From an uncultured Campylobacter sp. (GTDB taxonomy: Bacteria; Campylobacterota; Campylobacteria; Campylobacterales; Campylobacteraceae): a stretch of DNA of 22,005 nucleotides. The stretch's first letter is position 1. Every line of letters begins with the position of its first letter. Positions 7,153 to 15,034 of this stretch are shown here, piece by piece. The position numbers were made by a program, and so were the translations under genes. The notes beneath the pieces are model-generated. The model was not told where the DNA came from, searched no databases, and worked only from the letters and a program-made list of their open reading frames with translations. Where the stretch lies: NCBI RefSeq assembly GCF_938039205.1, contig NZ_CALHVM010000014.1:1-22005 (forward strand). The letters are read 5' to 3'.

Positions 7153-8010
7153 TTACTTCTTTTTCATATCAAATTTATTCGCCATAAATCCAACTAGTCC
7201 CACAAAGAAAAGACCGCCGCAGATATTACCCAGCGTAACCGGAACTAGGTTTTTAACGATGAAATTTCCCCAGTTTAGCACATCTAGCTTATCGGCCGTA
7301 GTGTGGAGCAACGCTGCTGCTGCATTTACGTCGCCGCCGCTTGCTGCGATGTAGTGAGCTTTAGAGATGATGGCTTCGGTGATTATGAACATATTTGCCA
7401 CGCAGTGCTCCATAGAGCATGCAACAAACGCGCCGATCATCCACATGATCGCAAAGAATTTACCCGCAAGGTTGCTTTCGCTGGTCGCAGTCCAGATAGA
7501 CATACAAACAAACACGTTACAAAAGATACCACGGATAAATAGCTCGTGAAACGGCGCCGTGATCTTGCCGATACCGGCCGGTACAAAGTGTTGCAAGATA
7601 TAGCCGTCGTATTTTAGCGGTAAGCCCGAGTAGTAGTACATATAGGCAATTAGCGCGCCGCCGACGAAGTTAAATATCCAAACGATCGCCCAGTAGTTAA
7701 TGGTTTTGCCTAAATTTAGCTTGCCTTCATACGCGCTAACGCCGCTTAAAACCGAGCTCGTAAATAAATGCCCGCCATAGAAAACGACCATCATGAGACC
7801 ACAACTAAATGTGATGCCGCCGATGAAATTTGCAAGACCGATAGACTGCTTTTCAGCCATGCCCACGGTCGAGTGCGCCCAGAAAATATCGCCCATCGCG
7901 ATCGCCGCGCCCGCCATGATGGCTAAAAAAATAATACTTACTAACGGAGTATGCGCCTTATGCTCCATCGAATTTGACACCGCTTGCGCGGTTTCTGCAG
8001 GATTTAACAT
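7153..8010 (-). CDS. focA: Formate channel of the FNT family
   Basis: The 285-residue membrane protein fits the formate/nitrite transporter family (six helices, pentameric; E. coli FocA has 285 residues). It moves formate across the inner membrane. Family marks: IAMGDIFWAH near residue 37, the re-entrant segment GGHLFTSSV (79-87), RGIFCNVFVCMSIW (160-173), and EHCVANMF with H202, equivalent to the gating/proton-relay His209 of FocA. The ATG at 8010 is preceded by an excellent AGGAGAAGG site. It is the last gene of the hyf operon, nine bases after hycI, which argues for formate over nitrite as substrate. Naming it focA, as opposed to focB or fdhC, is a matter of convention. Confidence 0.92.
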   Translation of the reverse strand: MLNPAETAQAVSNSMEHKAHTPLVSIIFLAIMAGAAIAMGDIFWAHSTVGMAEKQSIGLANFIGGITFSCGLMMVVFYGGHLFTSSVLSGVSAYEGKLNLGKTINYWAIVWIFNFVGGALIAYMYYYSGLPLKYDGYILQHFVPAGIGKITAPFHELFIRGIFCNVFVCMSIWTATSESNLAGKFFAIMWMIGAFVACSMEHCVANMFIITEAIISKAHYIAASGGDVNAAAALLHTTADKLDVLNWGNFIVKNLVPVTLGNICGGLFFVGLVGFMANKFDMKKK

Positions 8011-8019
8011 GTCCTTCTC

Positions 8020-8463
8020 CTATTTTAAATTTTTATCTATCTCCAAAATGCGCTCGTAAGCTTTTTGCGCGCTTTTTTTTGCGTTTTCGCTTAAGCCCTC
8101 TTTAAAATCAAGCACGTTTTCAAGCAAAACGCTAATGCCTAAAAACAGCGTTTTGGGGCAAATTTTGCGCAGGTAACTTAAAAGTACTGGCGTGGGTAGG
8201 TTGTGCGTCGAGTAGATATAGTCGCGCTCGTTGCTCAGATCGAAAAACTCGATCGCTCCGTCCTTAAACCCGCTCATAGCATCTACCACGACGATGATAT
8301 CGGGCGCAAATTCTCTAAGCGCGCCAAACTCGTTTTCAGGCACGTCCTGTCCGTAAAATACCCGCCAATCTTTCAAATTCGCCTCGACGATTCGCCCCGT
8401 TTCGTTGCCTACGTCGTCGTCGCCGCGCATGGGATTGCCGATGCAAAGAAGCGCCTTTTTCAT
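8020..8463 (-). CDS. hycI: Hydrogenase large-subunit maturation endopeptidase (HycI type)
   Basis: This 147-residue cytoplasmic protease belongs to the family that removes the C-terminal tail of [NiFe]-hydrogenase large subunits after nickel insertion. Nickel-sensing ligands expected from E. coli HycI (D16, D62, H90) are visible as D16 in GNPMRGDDDVG, D61 in VVVDAMSG and H87 in YSTHNLP. It lies in the hyf operon after hyfJ (64-base gap) and directly before focA, so HyfG is the natural substrate; HyfG carries a 34-residue tail to be cut. A GGAGG site nine bases upstream supports the ATG at 8463. Confidence 0.92.
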   Translation of the reverse strand: MKKALLCIGNPMRGDDDVGNETGRIVEANLKDWRVFYGQDVPENEFGALREFAPDIIVVVDAMSGFKDGAIEFFDLSNERDYIYSTHNLPTPVLLSYLRKICPKTLFLGISVLLENVLDFKEGLSENAKKSAQKAYERILEIDKNLK

Positions 8464-8527
8464 CCTAAAAGCCCTCCGCGCGCTAAATTTAACCCGTAAG
8501 CATTTGCCGAATTTGAGCTAAATTTCA

Positions 8528-8872
8528 TCAAAAGTCCTTCCTAAGCACCAGATATCCCTCGCGCAGATTTTCAAGCTCTTTTTTTAGCTCACATTCGCAA
8601 AGCTCGGGGATGAGCCTTGCCGCATGCTCCCTAAATATCTCCACTTCAAAATACTTGCTTAAATTTCCCAGCTTAAATTTGACGTATTCGCCGCCGCTAG
8701 CGACGATGCGCTCAAACTCCTCGTCCGGTATTTCGAGCGTTTTTTCGCTAAAGTCCACCGTCCCCACGCCGTGTCCGACGCAGACGGAAAATAGCTTGAT
8801 ATCTTTTAGCTCTTTTGGCATCTTTTCGTTTTCGTCCATGTGGCGGCGGGCGAGTTTATAGACCCTTATCAT
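8528..8872 (-). CDS. hyfJ: HycH/HyfJ-family formate hydrogenlyase assembly protein
   Basis: The 114-residue protein is somewhat shorter than E. coli HycH/HyfJ (~136). Its first half aligns by eye with HycH: a run like LARRHMDENEKMPKE, then FSVCVGHGVGTVDFSE matching the YSLAIGHHLGVIDC segment of HycH, and an acidic PDEEFERIVA segment. HycH is thought to help mature or assemble the large subunit and is not a structural hydrogenase part. The start codon overlaps the hyfI stop (ATGA), which indicates translational coupling. The assignment rests on position plus this similarity. Confidence 0.82.
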   Translation of the reverse strand: MIRVYKLARRHMDENEKMPKELKDIKLFSVCVGHGVGTVDFSEKTLEIPDEEFERIVASGGEYVKFKLGNLSKYFEVEIFREHAARLIPELCECELKKELENLREGYLVLRKDF

Positions 8873-9699
8873 CTTTTATCCCAAATTTCTTTTTTGACGT
8901 CGATGGCATTTTGCGTATCGCGTTTTGCTTTGGCGTATTTTAGATAGACGTCGTTGTAAAGCAGCCCCATACACTCGGCGTATCTAGGATCTTCTTCTTT
9001 ATGGATAGCCTCTAGCATTACTTTTTTAGTAGCCGCTACGTCGTGGATATTAGGAGAAGTTTTGGCCGCGTCCATATACTTGGCAAACAGCGTCCTACCG
9101 AAGATATAGCTCATTAGCCTTTTTGCCTCGGCTTCCAAATCGCGCTCGAAAAGTATATCGCCTATGATAGACTCTTTTACGGCGGGAGCTTTACAGTCGT
9201 CTTGTTCGAAGCTTCTTTTTTGTAGCTTTTGATCTATGATGCCAAGAGCCATGCCAAGGCCGTATATGACGCTAGCAGGATGCGGAGGACAGCCCGGGAT
9301 ATAAACGTCTACGGGGATAATCTTATCTATACCGCCCCAAACGCTATAAGCGTCGTAAAAGATACCGCCCGTACTACCGCATGCGCCAAAAGCCACCACG
9401 ATCTTTGGATCTGGAGCTGCTTCGTAAGCGCGAAGCAGCGGATAATACATCTGACGCGTAACCGGGCCGGTGCAGAGCAAAATGTCTGCGTGGCGAGGAT
9501 TGGCTACTAGCTTAAATCCGAAGCGCTCCGGATCCCACATCGGCGTGATAGCGGCGAAAATTTCTATCTCGCAGCCGTTGCAGCTACCGCAGTCGATGCG
9601 GTAGACGCTAAAGCTTCGTTTGATATTTTTTAGATGTTCTAACTTTGCGGTTAGGTCGTTTACCGTTTTTATATTTTCGGGAACTTGATAAAGGCTCAT
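8869..9699 (-). CDS. hyfI: Hydrogenase-4 small subunit (NuoB-like)
   Basis: The 276-residue protein is the electron-entry small subunit, homologous to NuoB/PSST and HycG. The proximal [4Fe-4S] cluster ligands are C40 and C43 in CGSCNGCEIE, C107 in FGACGSTGG and C137 in PGCPPHPAS. The body matches family sequence (ADILLCTGPVTRQM, VDVYIPGCPPHP). Residues ~160-276 form a charged C-terminal extension not needed for the cluster. The start overlaps the hyfH stop (ATGA) and has a GAGGAGG site. It pairs with HyfG as the catalytic dimer facing the cytoplasm. Confidence 0.95.
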   Translation of the reverse strand: MSLYQVPENIKTVNDLTAKLEHLKNIKRSFSVYRIDCGSCNGCEIEIFAAITPMWDPERFGFKLVANPRHADILLCTGPVTRQMYYPLLRAYEAAPDPKIVVAFGACGSTGGIFYDAYSVWGGIDKIIPVDVYIPGCPPHPASVIYGLGMALGIIDQKLQKRSFEQDDCKAPAVKESIIGDILFERDLEAEAKRLMSYIFGRTLFAKYMDAAKTSPNIHDVAATKKVMLEAIHKEEDPRYAECMGLLYNDVYLKYAKAKRDTQNAIDVKKEIWDKR

Positions 9700-10235
9700 T
9701 TTATCCCCTCCTCTACGTCTTTAGTTATGCGCTCTACGGCTTGGGCTTTTTTGCACTCCGGGCAGATATATAGATAGTCTTTAGCCTCTTCTAGTCTGCC
9801 CGGGAGCAAATTTGCCGTGCTAAGCTTTGAAAAAGTATAGTTGATGAGGCGAACCGGCGTATACGGCTTGCCGCAGCATTTGCACTTTTGCATCTCTAGC
9901 TCGCCGCGCTGTATTAGTGCGCTTTTGTCAAATTTAACCGCTAGCTCGAAACCCTGGCTTAGGCGCACGCCGCCGGTTGGACAAACCTCGTCGCAGCGTC
10001 CGCAAAATATGCATCGTCCGCAGTCAAACTGCCAAACAAGCTTGTCTTGCTTTTCGTTCATCTTTAGCTCTATGGCGTTGCTAGGGCACGCTACGCCGCA
10101 CGCCGCGCAACCTATACAAAGCTCGTAGGTGTAAAACGGCTGCCCGCGGAAATTTTCGGGTACCTTATAAGGCTCAAACGGATAGGCGTAGGTCGCCTTT
10201 CCATATTTTTCGGTTACGTCAAATAACTTCATCAT
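9696..10235 (-). CDS. hyfH: Hydrogenase-4 ferredoxin-like subunit, two [4Fe-4S] clusters
   Basis: The 179-residue protein, homologous to HycF/HyfH and NuoI, relays electrons to HyfI. Two ferredoxin motifs are complete: C40-x2-C43-x2-C46-x3-C50-P and C75-x2-C78-x2-C81-x3-C85-P. A further set, CKCCGKPY (C118, C120, C121) with CPECKK (C158, C161), looks like a zinc-ribbon or extra metal site, as in HycF-type proteins. The two stop/start junctions on either side are ATGA overlaps. Two adjacent ATG codons are possible starts and differ by one residue. Confidence 0.95.
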   Translation of the reverse strand: MMKLFDVTEKYGKATYAYPFEPYKVPENFRGQPFYTYELCIGCAACGVACPSNAIELKMNEKQDKLVWQFDCGRCIFCGRCDEVCPTGGVRLSQGFELAVKFDKSALIQRGELEMQKCKCCGKPYTPVRLINYTFSKLSTANLLPGRLEEAKDYLYICPECKKAQAVERITKDVEEGIK

Positions 10236-11968
10236 CTTAAATCCTTTTTGCTAATTTTGCCCGTTTGGCAAAATTTCTTAAGGTCTTTTTCGGTTAAAAT
10301 TTTGCTCTTTTTGGTATTTACGTCCACTACGGTAACGCGGTCGGTGCAAGAGTAGCACGGATCTAGCGAGCAAACGATGAGCGCCGCGTCTGAAATGTTG
10401 TTTCCACGGAACTGATAGCGAAGGCTAGGCCAGTTGTTATAAGTAGCCGCGCGGCATCTCCAGCGGAAAACCTTTTGCGCGCTGCCTTGCATGATCCAGT
10501 GGACGTTTTCGCCGCGAGGAGCTTCTACATGTCCGAGGGCGAAATTTTCAGGTTTTATCATCGTTTTTGGATCGATTGATATCGGCGTTTGAGGCATTAG
10601 CTCCAAACACTGCCTGATGATATGTATGGACTCTTTTAGCTCGTTATATCTCACGACTTCGCGGCTAAATACGTCTCCGCCGTGCTCTACGTAGACTTTA
10701 AATTCGATATTTTTAAAGAAATCGTAAGGGTGGTCGTAACGGTTATCGCGCTTTAGACCCGAGCCTCGCATATTAGGACCTACGGGGCTAAAGTCTCTTG
10801 CTACTTGCTTATCTAGCACGCCCACGCCTTTCCAGCGCGCGATTTGGCGTTTATCGTCCATAACCGCGTCCCAAATTTCAGAAATTTGAACGTCGAGCTT
10901 GTTTATCATCTCGATGCCTTTTTTTATCTCGTTATCGGTCATGTCGCGGCGAAGTCCGCCCATGATGACGTTGCCGTATGTTTTACGGCCGCCGGTTACG
11001 AGCTGGGCTAGCTCCATAGAGTACTCGCGCACCCTAAAGATATGCATAAAGGCGTTATAGTTACCAGTTACCTCGCAAGCTAAACCGATGTTTAAAAGAT
11101 GGCTGTGAAGACGCTCGATCTCAAGACAAATCACGCGGATAGCCTGCGCTCTTAGCGGAACTTCAAGCCTGATAGCCTTTTCTGCCGCTTCTATACACGC
11201 AATCGCGTGAGCGTAGCCGCAAATTCCGCAGACGCGCTCTGCAAGGTAGCCCATTTGATCGTAGTTCATACGGTTTTCGGCTAGCTTTTCCATACCGCGG
11301 TGCTGATAAAAGAGGCGGTAGTCCGCATCTATGATCTCGTCGCCGTCGCAAAACAACCTAAAGTGTCCCGGTTCGTCGCTGGTTACGTGCAAAGGCCCAA
11401 GCGGCACGTCGATGACGCTATCGCCTTTTGGAAATAAAAACTCGGTGTCGGGCTCATCCTGGTGAGCGACTGGATCAGGGCGGTAGCGGTAGTCCATCGC
11501 GTCTTTTCTAAGCGGATAAAGGCCGTCGGGCCAATCGTCGCTTAACACCAATCTACGCTTATCGGGCAAGCCCTCGGCTACTAGGCCGAACATATCGTAG
11601 GCTTCTCTTTCGTACCAAACGCAAGCAGGCACTAGCGGCGTAACGGACGGAAAAGTCGGATCGACGCCCGGAATTAGCGTTTTAACGGTGATAAAGCACT
11701 TATCCTCGGCAGCAAAGTCGTCTTCTTCCGTCATCTTGCCGCCCTCCATAGACAAAGCGTAGTAAAGCGCAAAACAGCCGTTTATAGTCCTCTCGTCGCT
11801 AGGTATCATCGTAGAGATGAAACCGCCGATATCGTAGTAAAGGGTCTTAACCGCAAGCGGAAGGTCGTTTCTATCGACCAAAACCGTGATTTGGTCGTCG
11901 GCTTGGCGGGTTACTTCTAGAACCTTTACCTTTGTTTTTAAAATTTCAACGAATTTATCGCCTCTCAT
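10232..11968 (-). CDS. hyfG: Hydrogenase-4 large subunit, NuoC-NuoD fusion with [NiFe] site
   Basis: The 578-residue catalytic subunit (HycE/HyfG family, 555-570 residues in E. coli) joins an N-terminal NuoC-like domain (~1-165, CVWYEREAYDMFGL) to a NuoD-like large subunit. Nickel ligands are present: C247 and C250 in ERVCGICGYAHA, and C538 and C541 in LDPCYSCTDR. The sequence continues 34 residues beyond R544 (VTVVDVNTKKSK...), matching the peptide that HycI-type protease removes after Arg in the same motif of HycE. So the gene encodes an active [NiFe] enzyme needing maturation; it would reduce protons to H2 or oxidise H2 in the cytoplasm-facing arm. ATGA overlaps link it to hyfF and hyfH. 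Confidence 0.96.
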   Translation of the reverse strand: MRGDKFVEILKTKVKVLEVTRQADDQITVLVDRNDLPLAVKTLYYDIGGFISTMIPSDERTINGCFALYYALSMEGGKMTEEDDFAAEDKCFITVKTLIPGVDPTFPSVTPLVPACVWYEREAYDMFGLVAEGLPDKRRLVLSDDWPDGLYPLRKDAMDYRYRPDPVAHQDEPDTEFLFPKGDSVIDVPLGPLHVTSDEPGHFRLFCDGDEIIDADYRLFYQHRGMEKLAENRMNYDQMGYLAERVCGICGYAHAIACIEAAEKAIRLEVPLRAQAIRVICLEIERLHSHLLNIGLACEVTGNYNAFMHIFRVREYSMELAQLVTGGRKTYGNVIMGGLRRDMTDNEIKKGIEMINKLDVQISEIWDAVMDDKRQIARWKGVGVLDKQVARDFSPVGPNMRGSGLKRDNRYDHPYDFFKNIEFKVYVEHGGDVFSREVVRYNELKESIHIIRQCLELMPQTPISIDPKTMIKPENFALGHVEAPRGENVHWIMQGSAQKVFRWRCRAATYNNWPSLRYQFRGNNISDAALIVCSLDPCYSCTDRVTVVDVNTKKSKILTEKDLKKFCQTGKISKKDLR

Positions 11969-13446
11969 AATAGTTCTCCAGTTATTATCTTAACGCCGTT
12001 TTCAACCAGCGTATAAAAGTTATCCACGTGCCAAACGCCAAAGATTATAATCAAAGCGCAAAGCAGGATAAGCGGTAAATTTTCTAATATACTCATCTCT
12101 TTATTATGAACGACCGCGCCTTTAGGTTCGCCAAAACTTGCTAAGTTAAAGTGCGAGAAGTCCGCAATAAAGATGATGGCAAGAGCTATCGCAAATAAAG
12201 CGACGCTAAAGTATTGACCGCTATTTACGGCGCCGACGAAGACATTAAATTCGCTAACGAATATCGCAAACGCGGGCACGCCTACCAGCGAGCAAACCGC
12301 TGCGCCAAACATCATCGTAGTTACGGGAGCTATCTTTATCATACCGCCCATTTTGCTCATATCTTTGTGTCCGTAAATTCTAGCGATATTGCCCGTTGAG
12401 CAAAACGCAAGAGCTTTTGTAAAGCTGTGAGCTAGGCAGTGGAAAATAGCCGCAAATAGCCCGAAAAATCCGCCGACTCCCAAGGCAAAAGCTATGACGC
12501 CCATATGCACGATAGAGTGGTAGGCAAACATCCTTTTTACGTCGTGTTGCCTGATTAGGAAAATTCCGCCCACAAATAGCGTAATAAGACCGGAAACTAT
12601 CATCACGCTTTGAACGAACTCCATACCGGTAGCTTGAGCCGCGATAGCGTAGTATCTAAATAAAGCTAGCATCGCGCACTTTAGCAAAACGCCTGAAAGC
12701 AGAGCCGAAATCGGGGCTGGGCCTTGGGCGTGAACATCGGGAAGCCAGGTGTGCGTAGGAGCGAGGCCGGCTTTGGTGCCAAATCCGATAAGCGCAAAGA
12801 CAAAGATTAGCTTTGCAACGTCGGGGCTTAAATTTTTAGCATTTGCCATTATGCCGGTCCATAGCATCGCAGCCTCGCCGTCTTTTGTCTCCGCAAAGGT
12901 CGCAGAGTAAAGAAGCACGGTCGCATAAAGCGCAAACGCTAGGCCGATAGAGCAAAGAACTATGTATTTATAGCCGCTCTCGGTTGATTTTTGATCTTTT
13001 AAGATCGCTACTAGAAACACCGATGAAAGCGTAGTAGCCTCAATCGCAGCCCACATAAACGCGACGTTGTTACAGATGACGCTTAAGCTCATCGTAAATA
13101 TAAACACGTGGCTAAGCGCATAGTATTTCTTAAGCGCGCTTAAATTTATATGTCCCTCTTCAAGCTCCCATCTCATATAGTGGGTCGCGTATAAATTTAC
13201 GAGTAAGCCGGTAACCGCGATAAGTATCAAAAATACGCAGCCAAGGCTGTCTAGAAACAAAAATTTATCGTGCGCGTAAAACGTACCACCGGTTAAAACC
13301 TTGCTTACGTTAAATAGCAAGGCTAAAGACGTAACTGCGCTAATGGCTACGTGAAGCAAACTCAAAAAAGCGTAATTTTTCGGAGAGAAAAATAGCAGTA
13401 TCGCTCCAAGAAGCGGTAAAATTAATATCAAAGTTAAACTATCCAT
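11965..13446 (-). CDS. hyfF: Hydrogenase-4 membrane subunit F (antiporter-like)
   Basis: The 493-residue, highly hydrophobic protein belongs to the NuoL/M/N and Mrp antiporter family (E. coli HyfF 526). Ion-translocation residues can be seen: Glu136 in MWAAIEATTLSSVF, Lys225 in GFGTKAGLAPTHTWLPD and Lys256 in SGVLLKCAM, plus the TM8 motif RMFAYHSIVHMGV. It would translocate protons or sodium linked to electron transfer. It lies between hyfE (two-base gap) and hyfG (ATGA overlap), the position of hyfF in E. coli. HyfD would also be antiporter-like, so the name depends partly on this order. Confidence 0.92.
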   Translation of the reverse strand: MDSLTLILILPLLGAILLFFSPKNYAFLSLLHVAISAVTSLALLFNVSKVLTGGTFYAHDKFLFLDSLGCVFLILIAVTGLLVNLYATHYMRWELEEGHINLSALKKYYALSHVFIFTMSLSVICNNVAFMWAAIEATTLSSVFLVAILKDQKSTESGYKYIVLCSIGLAFALYATVLLYSATFAETKDGEAAMLWTGIMANAKNLSPDVAKLIFVFALIGFGTKAGLAPTHTWLPDVHAQGPAPISALLSGVLLKCAMLALFRYYAIAAQATGMEFVQSVMIVSGLITLFVGGIFLIRQHDVKRMFAYHSIVHMGVIAFALGVGGFFGLFAAIFHCLAHSFTKALAFCSTGNIARIYGHKDMSKMGGMIKIAPVTTMMFGAAVCSLVGVPAFAIFVSEFNVFVGAVNSGQYFSVALFAIALAIIFIADFSHFNLASFGEPKGAVVHNKEMSILENLPLILLCALIIIFGVWHVDNFYTLVENGVKIITGELL

Positions 13447-13448
13447 CT

Positions 13449-14093
13449 CTATCCCCTTAAATTCGTAGCCTTAGACGTATCAAGGCTGCCGTATGCTTTA
13501 TAAAATCTAATCGCTAAAACGCTCATAATGATAACGGCAAAAATCGCATCGGTTAAAATTCCAAGCTCGACAAGCTCGTTTGAGTTGTAAGCCATAAGCG
13601 CTAGGCTTAGATGTATGCCGTTTTCAAAAAGGCAATAAGCTAAAATTTGCTTGATAAACGAGTTCCTAAGCATAAAGCCAAAAACCCCCATCATAAATAC
13701 GCAAACCGCCGCTAGTAGCATTATCTTTTCTTTAATAAGCGAAAACTCCAAAAATATCGGATTAATACTCATCGCCAAAGCCAAACTAAAACCCATAGCT
13801 ATAACGGGGCTCACGAAAAAGCCGCCCACAGGCTCGTCTTCGTGCACGACGCCAAGATTTTTAATAAGCCAAAGCAAGATCGCGGGCACGAATAAAACCT
13901 TCGTAAAAAACGCCACGACCGCCCACGTAGATAGTTGCTCGGCGTTAAATTTGGACGACAACGTAAAAAATATCCCGACTAATAGCAACGTCTGAACTCC
14001 GTAAACTATGACGGATAGCTTTAGGCTTCTTAGCCCGAAAACCGCCAAAGACGTTACCATCATACAGATAGCCAAAGTATCTAAAATATTCAT
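13449..14093 (-). CDS. hyfE: Hydrogenase-4 membrane subunit E
   Basis: The 214-residue hydrophobic protein has the length of E. coli HyfE (216). Its C-terminal half resembles NuoK/MrpC: NSFIKQILAYCLFENGIHLS with Glu in the conserved membrane position, then DAIFAVIIMSVLAIRFYK. HyfE is a part of the ion-pumping arm found in Hyf but not in the smaller Hyc formate hydrogenlyase. Its presence is the main evidence that this operon is Hyf-like. It starts one base after the hyfC stop and shares an AAGGGG site region into hyfF. Confidence 0.92.
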   Translation of the reverse strand: MNILDTLAICMMVTSLAVFGLRSLKLSVIVYGVQTLLLVGIFFTLSSKFNAEQLSTWAVVAFFTKVLFVPAILLWLIKNLGVVHEDEPVGGFFVSPVIAMGFSLALAMSINPIFLEFSLIKEKIMLLAAVCVFMMGVFGFMLRNSFIKQILAYCLFENGIHLSLALMAYNSNELVELGILTDAIFAVIIMSVLAIRFYKAYGSLDTSKATNLRG

Positions 14094-14094
14094 C

Positions 14095-15024
14095 TCACAC
14101 CCCCACGACGTAAAGCGTCAAAGCCGCAAAAGATATAGCTAGAGCAGCTAGAGCGTTTTTACGTAAGCTCGAAGTCATCTGGAATCTAGGTCCGAAGTTA
14201 TCTATAAACACGGCCGCTACGTAAAACACTCCCGTTTTTAAGACGAAGATTATCACCGCTAAAAACGGATTGCTAAAATTCCATGGCTCGAAAATCGAAA
14301 GGAAAAGCCCGATCATCGCAAATTGTTTTAAGATAAGCGCCGCTTGAACTAAGCCAAGATCGCTACCTGCGTATTCGCCTAGTAGGCCTTCTTGCAACTC
14401 TTGCTCCGCCTCTGCTAGGTCAAAAGGCTTTCTGCCCGTCTCAACGTATATGCACCACAAAAATGCGATCGAAGCAACCGCAAAGCTTGGGATCTGATAT
14501 CCGATTTGGCCGCTTTTTACCATTGATTGAATTTCAACCAAATTTGACGTTCCGGCCGCTAGCATAACTACGATTAGGCACATTATCATGACGGGCTCGA
14601 CGTAAACTGCTATGGTTTGCTCTCTGCCGCCGCCGGTAGCCGCAAACGGGTTACCGCTATCTAAAGAGGCTGCGCCGAATACGAATCTCAAAAGCGCGCC
14701 GAGATATAAGATAACGAAGATATCCGAATATGCTCCGAAAATCGTGCTTTTACTATAAGTAATAGGAATAGCCGCCAGTATCGCCGCCGAAGTGGCAAAT
14801 AGGAAAAACGGAGCCTGCCTAAATACCCAGTGAGAGCAAGCAGGCACGGTTCTACCGCGTCTAAATAGCTTTATGATGTCGCGATACGTCTGGAAGAAAT
14901 CGCTACCTTGTTTTGATTGCAGTTTGGCTCTTAGTTTCCTAGCCATACCGTCAAACAAGGGCGCAACCAAGACGATGACGACTACTTGAAATATCATCAA
15001 AAGTATAGTCTGTAAAATTTCCAT
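14095..15024 (-). CDS. hyfC: Hydrogenase-4 membrane subunit C (NuoH-like)
   Basis: The 309-residue protein (E. coli HyfC 315) is the NuoH/HycD-type subunit that anchors the hydrophilic hydrogenase to the membrane arm. Family sequence is clear: GMARKLRAKLQSKQG (27-40), a cytoplasmic loop with YRDIIKLFRRGR, and the acidic loop RKPFDLAEAEQELQEGLLGE (198-217) that lines the Q-site-equivalent channel. It starts ten bases after the hyfB stop with an AGGGGG site. Confidence 0.94.
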   Translation of the reverse strand: MEILQTILLMIFQVVVIVLVAPLFDGMARKLRAKLQSKQGSDFFQTYRDIIKLFRRGRTVPACSHWVFRQAPFFLFATSAAILAAIPITYSKSTIFGAYSDIFVILYLGALLRFVFGAASLDSGNPFAATGGGREQTIAVYVEPVMIMCLIVVMLAAGTSNLVEIQSMVKSGQIGYQIPSFAVASIAFLWCIYVETGRKPFDLAEAEQELQEGLLGEYAGSDLGLVQAALILKQFAMIGLFLSIFEPWNFSNPFLAVIIFVLKTGVFYVAAVFIDNFGPRFQMTSSLRKNALAALAISFAALTLYVVGV

Positions 15025-15034
15025 CTCACGCCCC

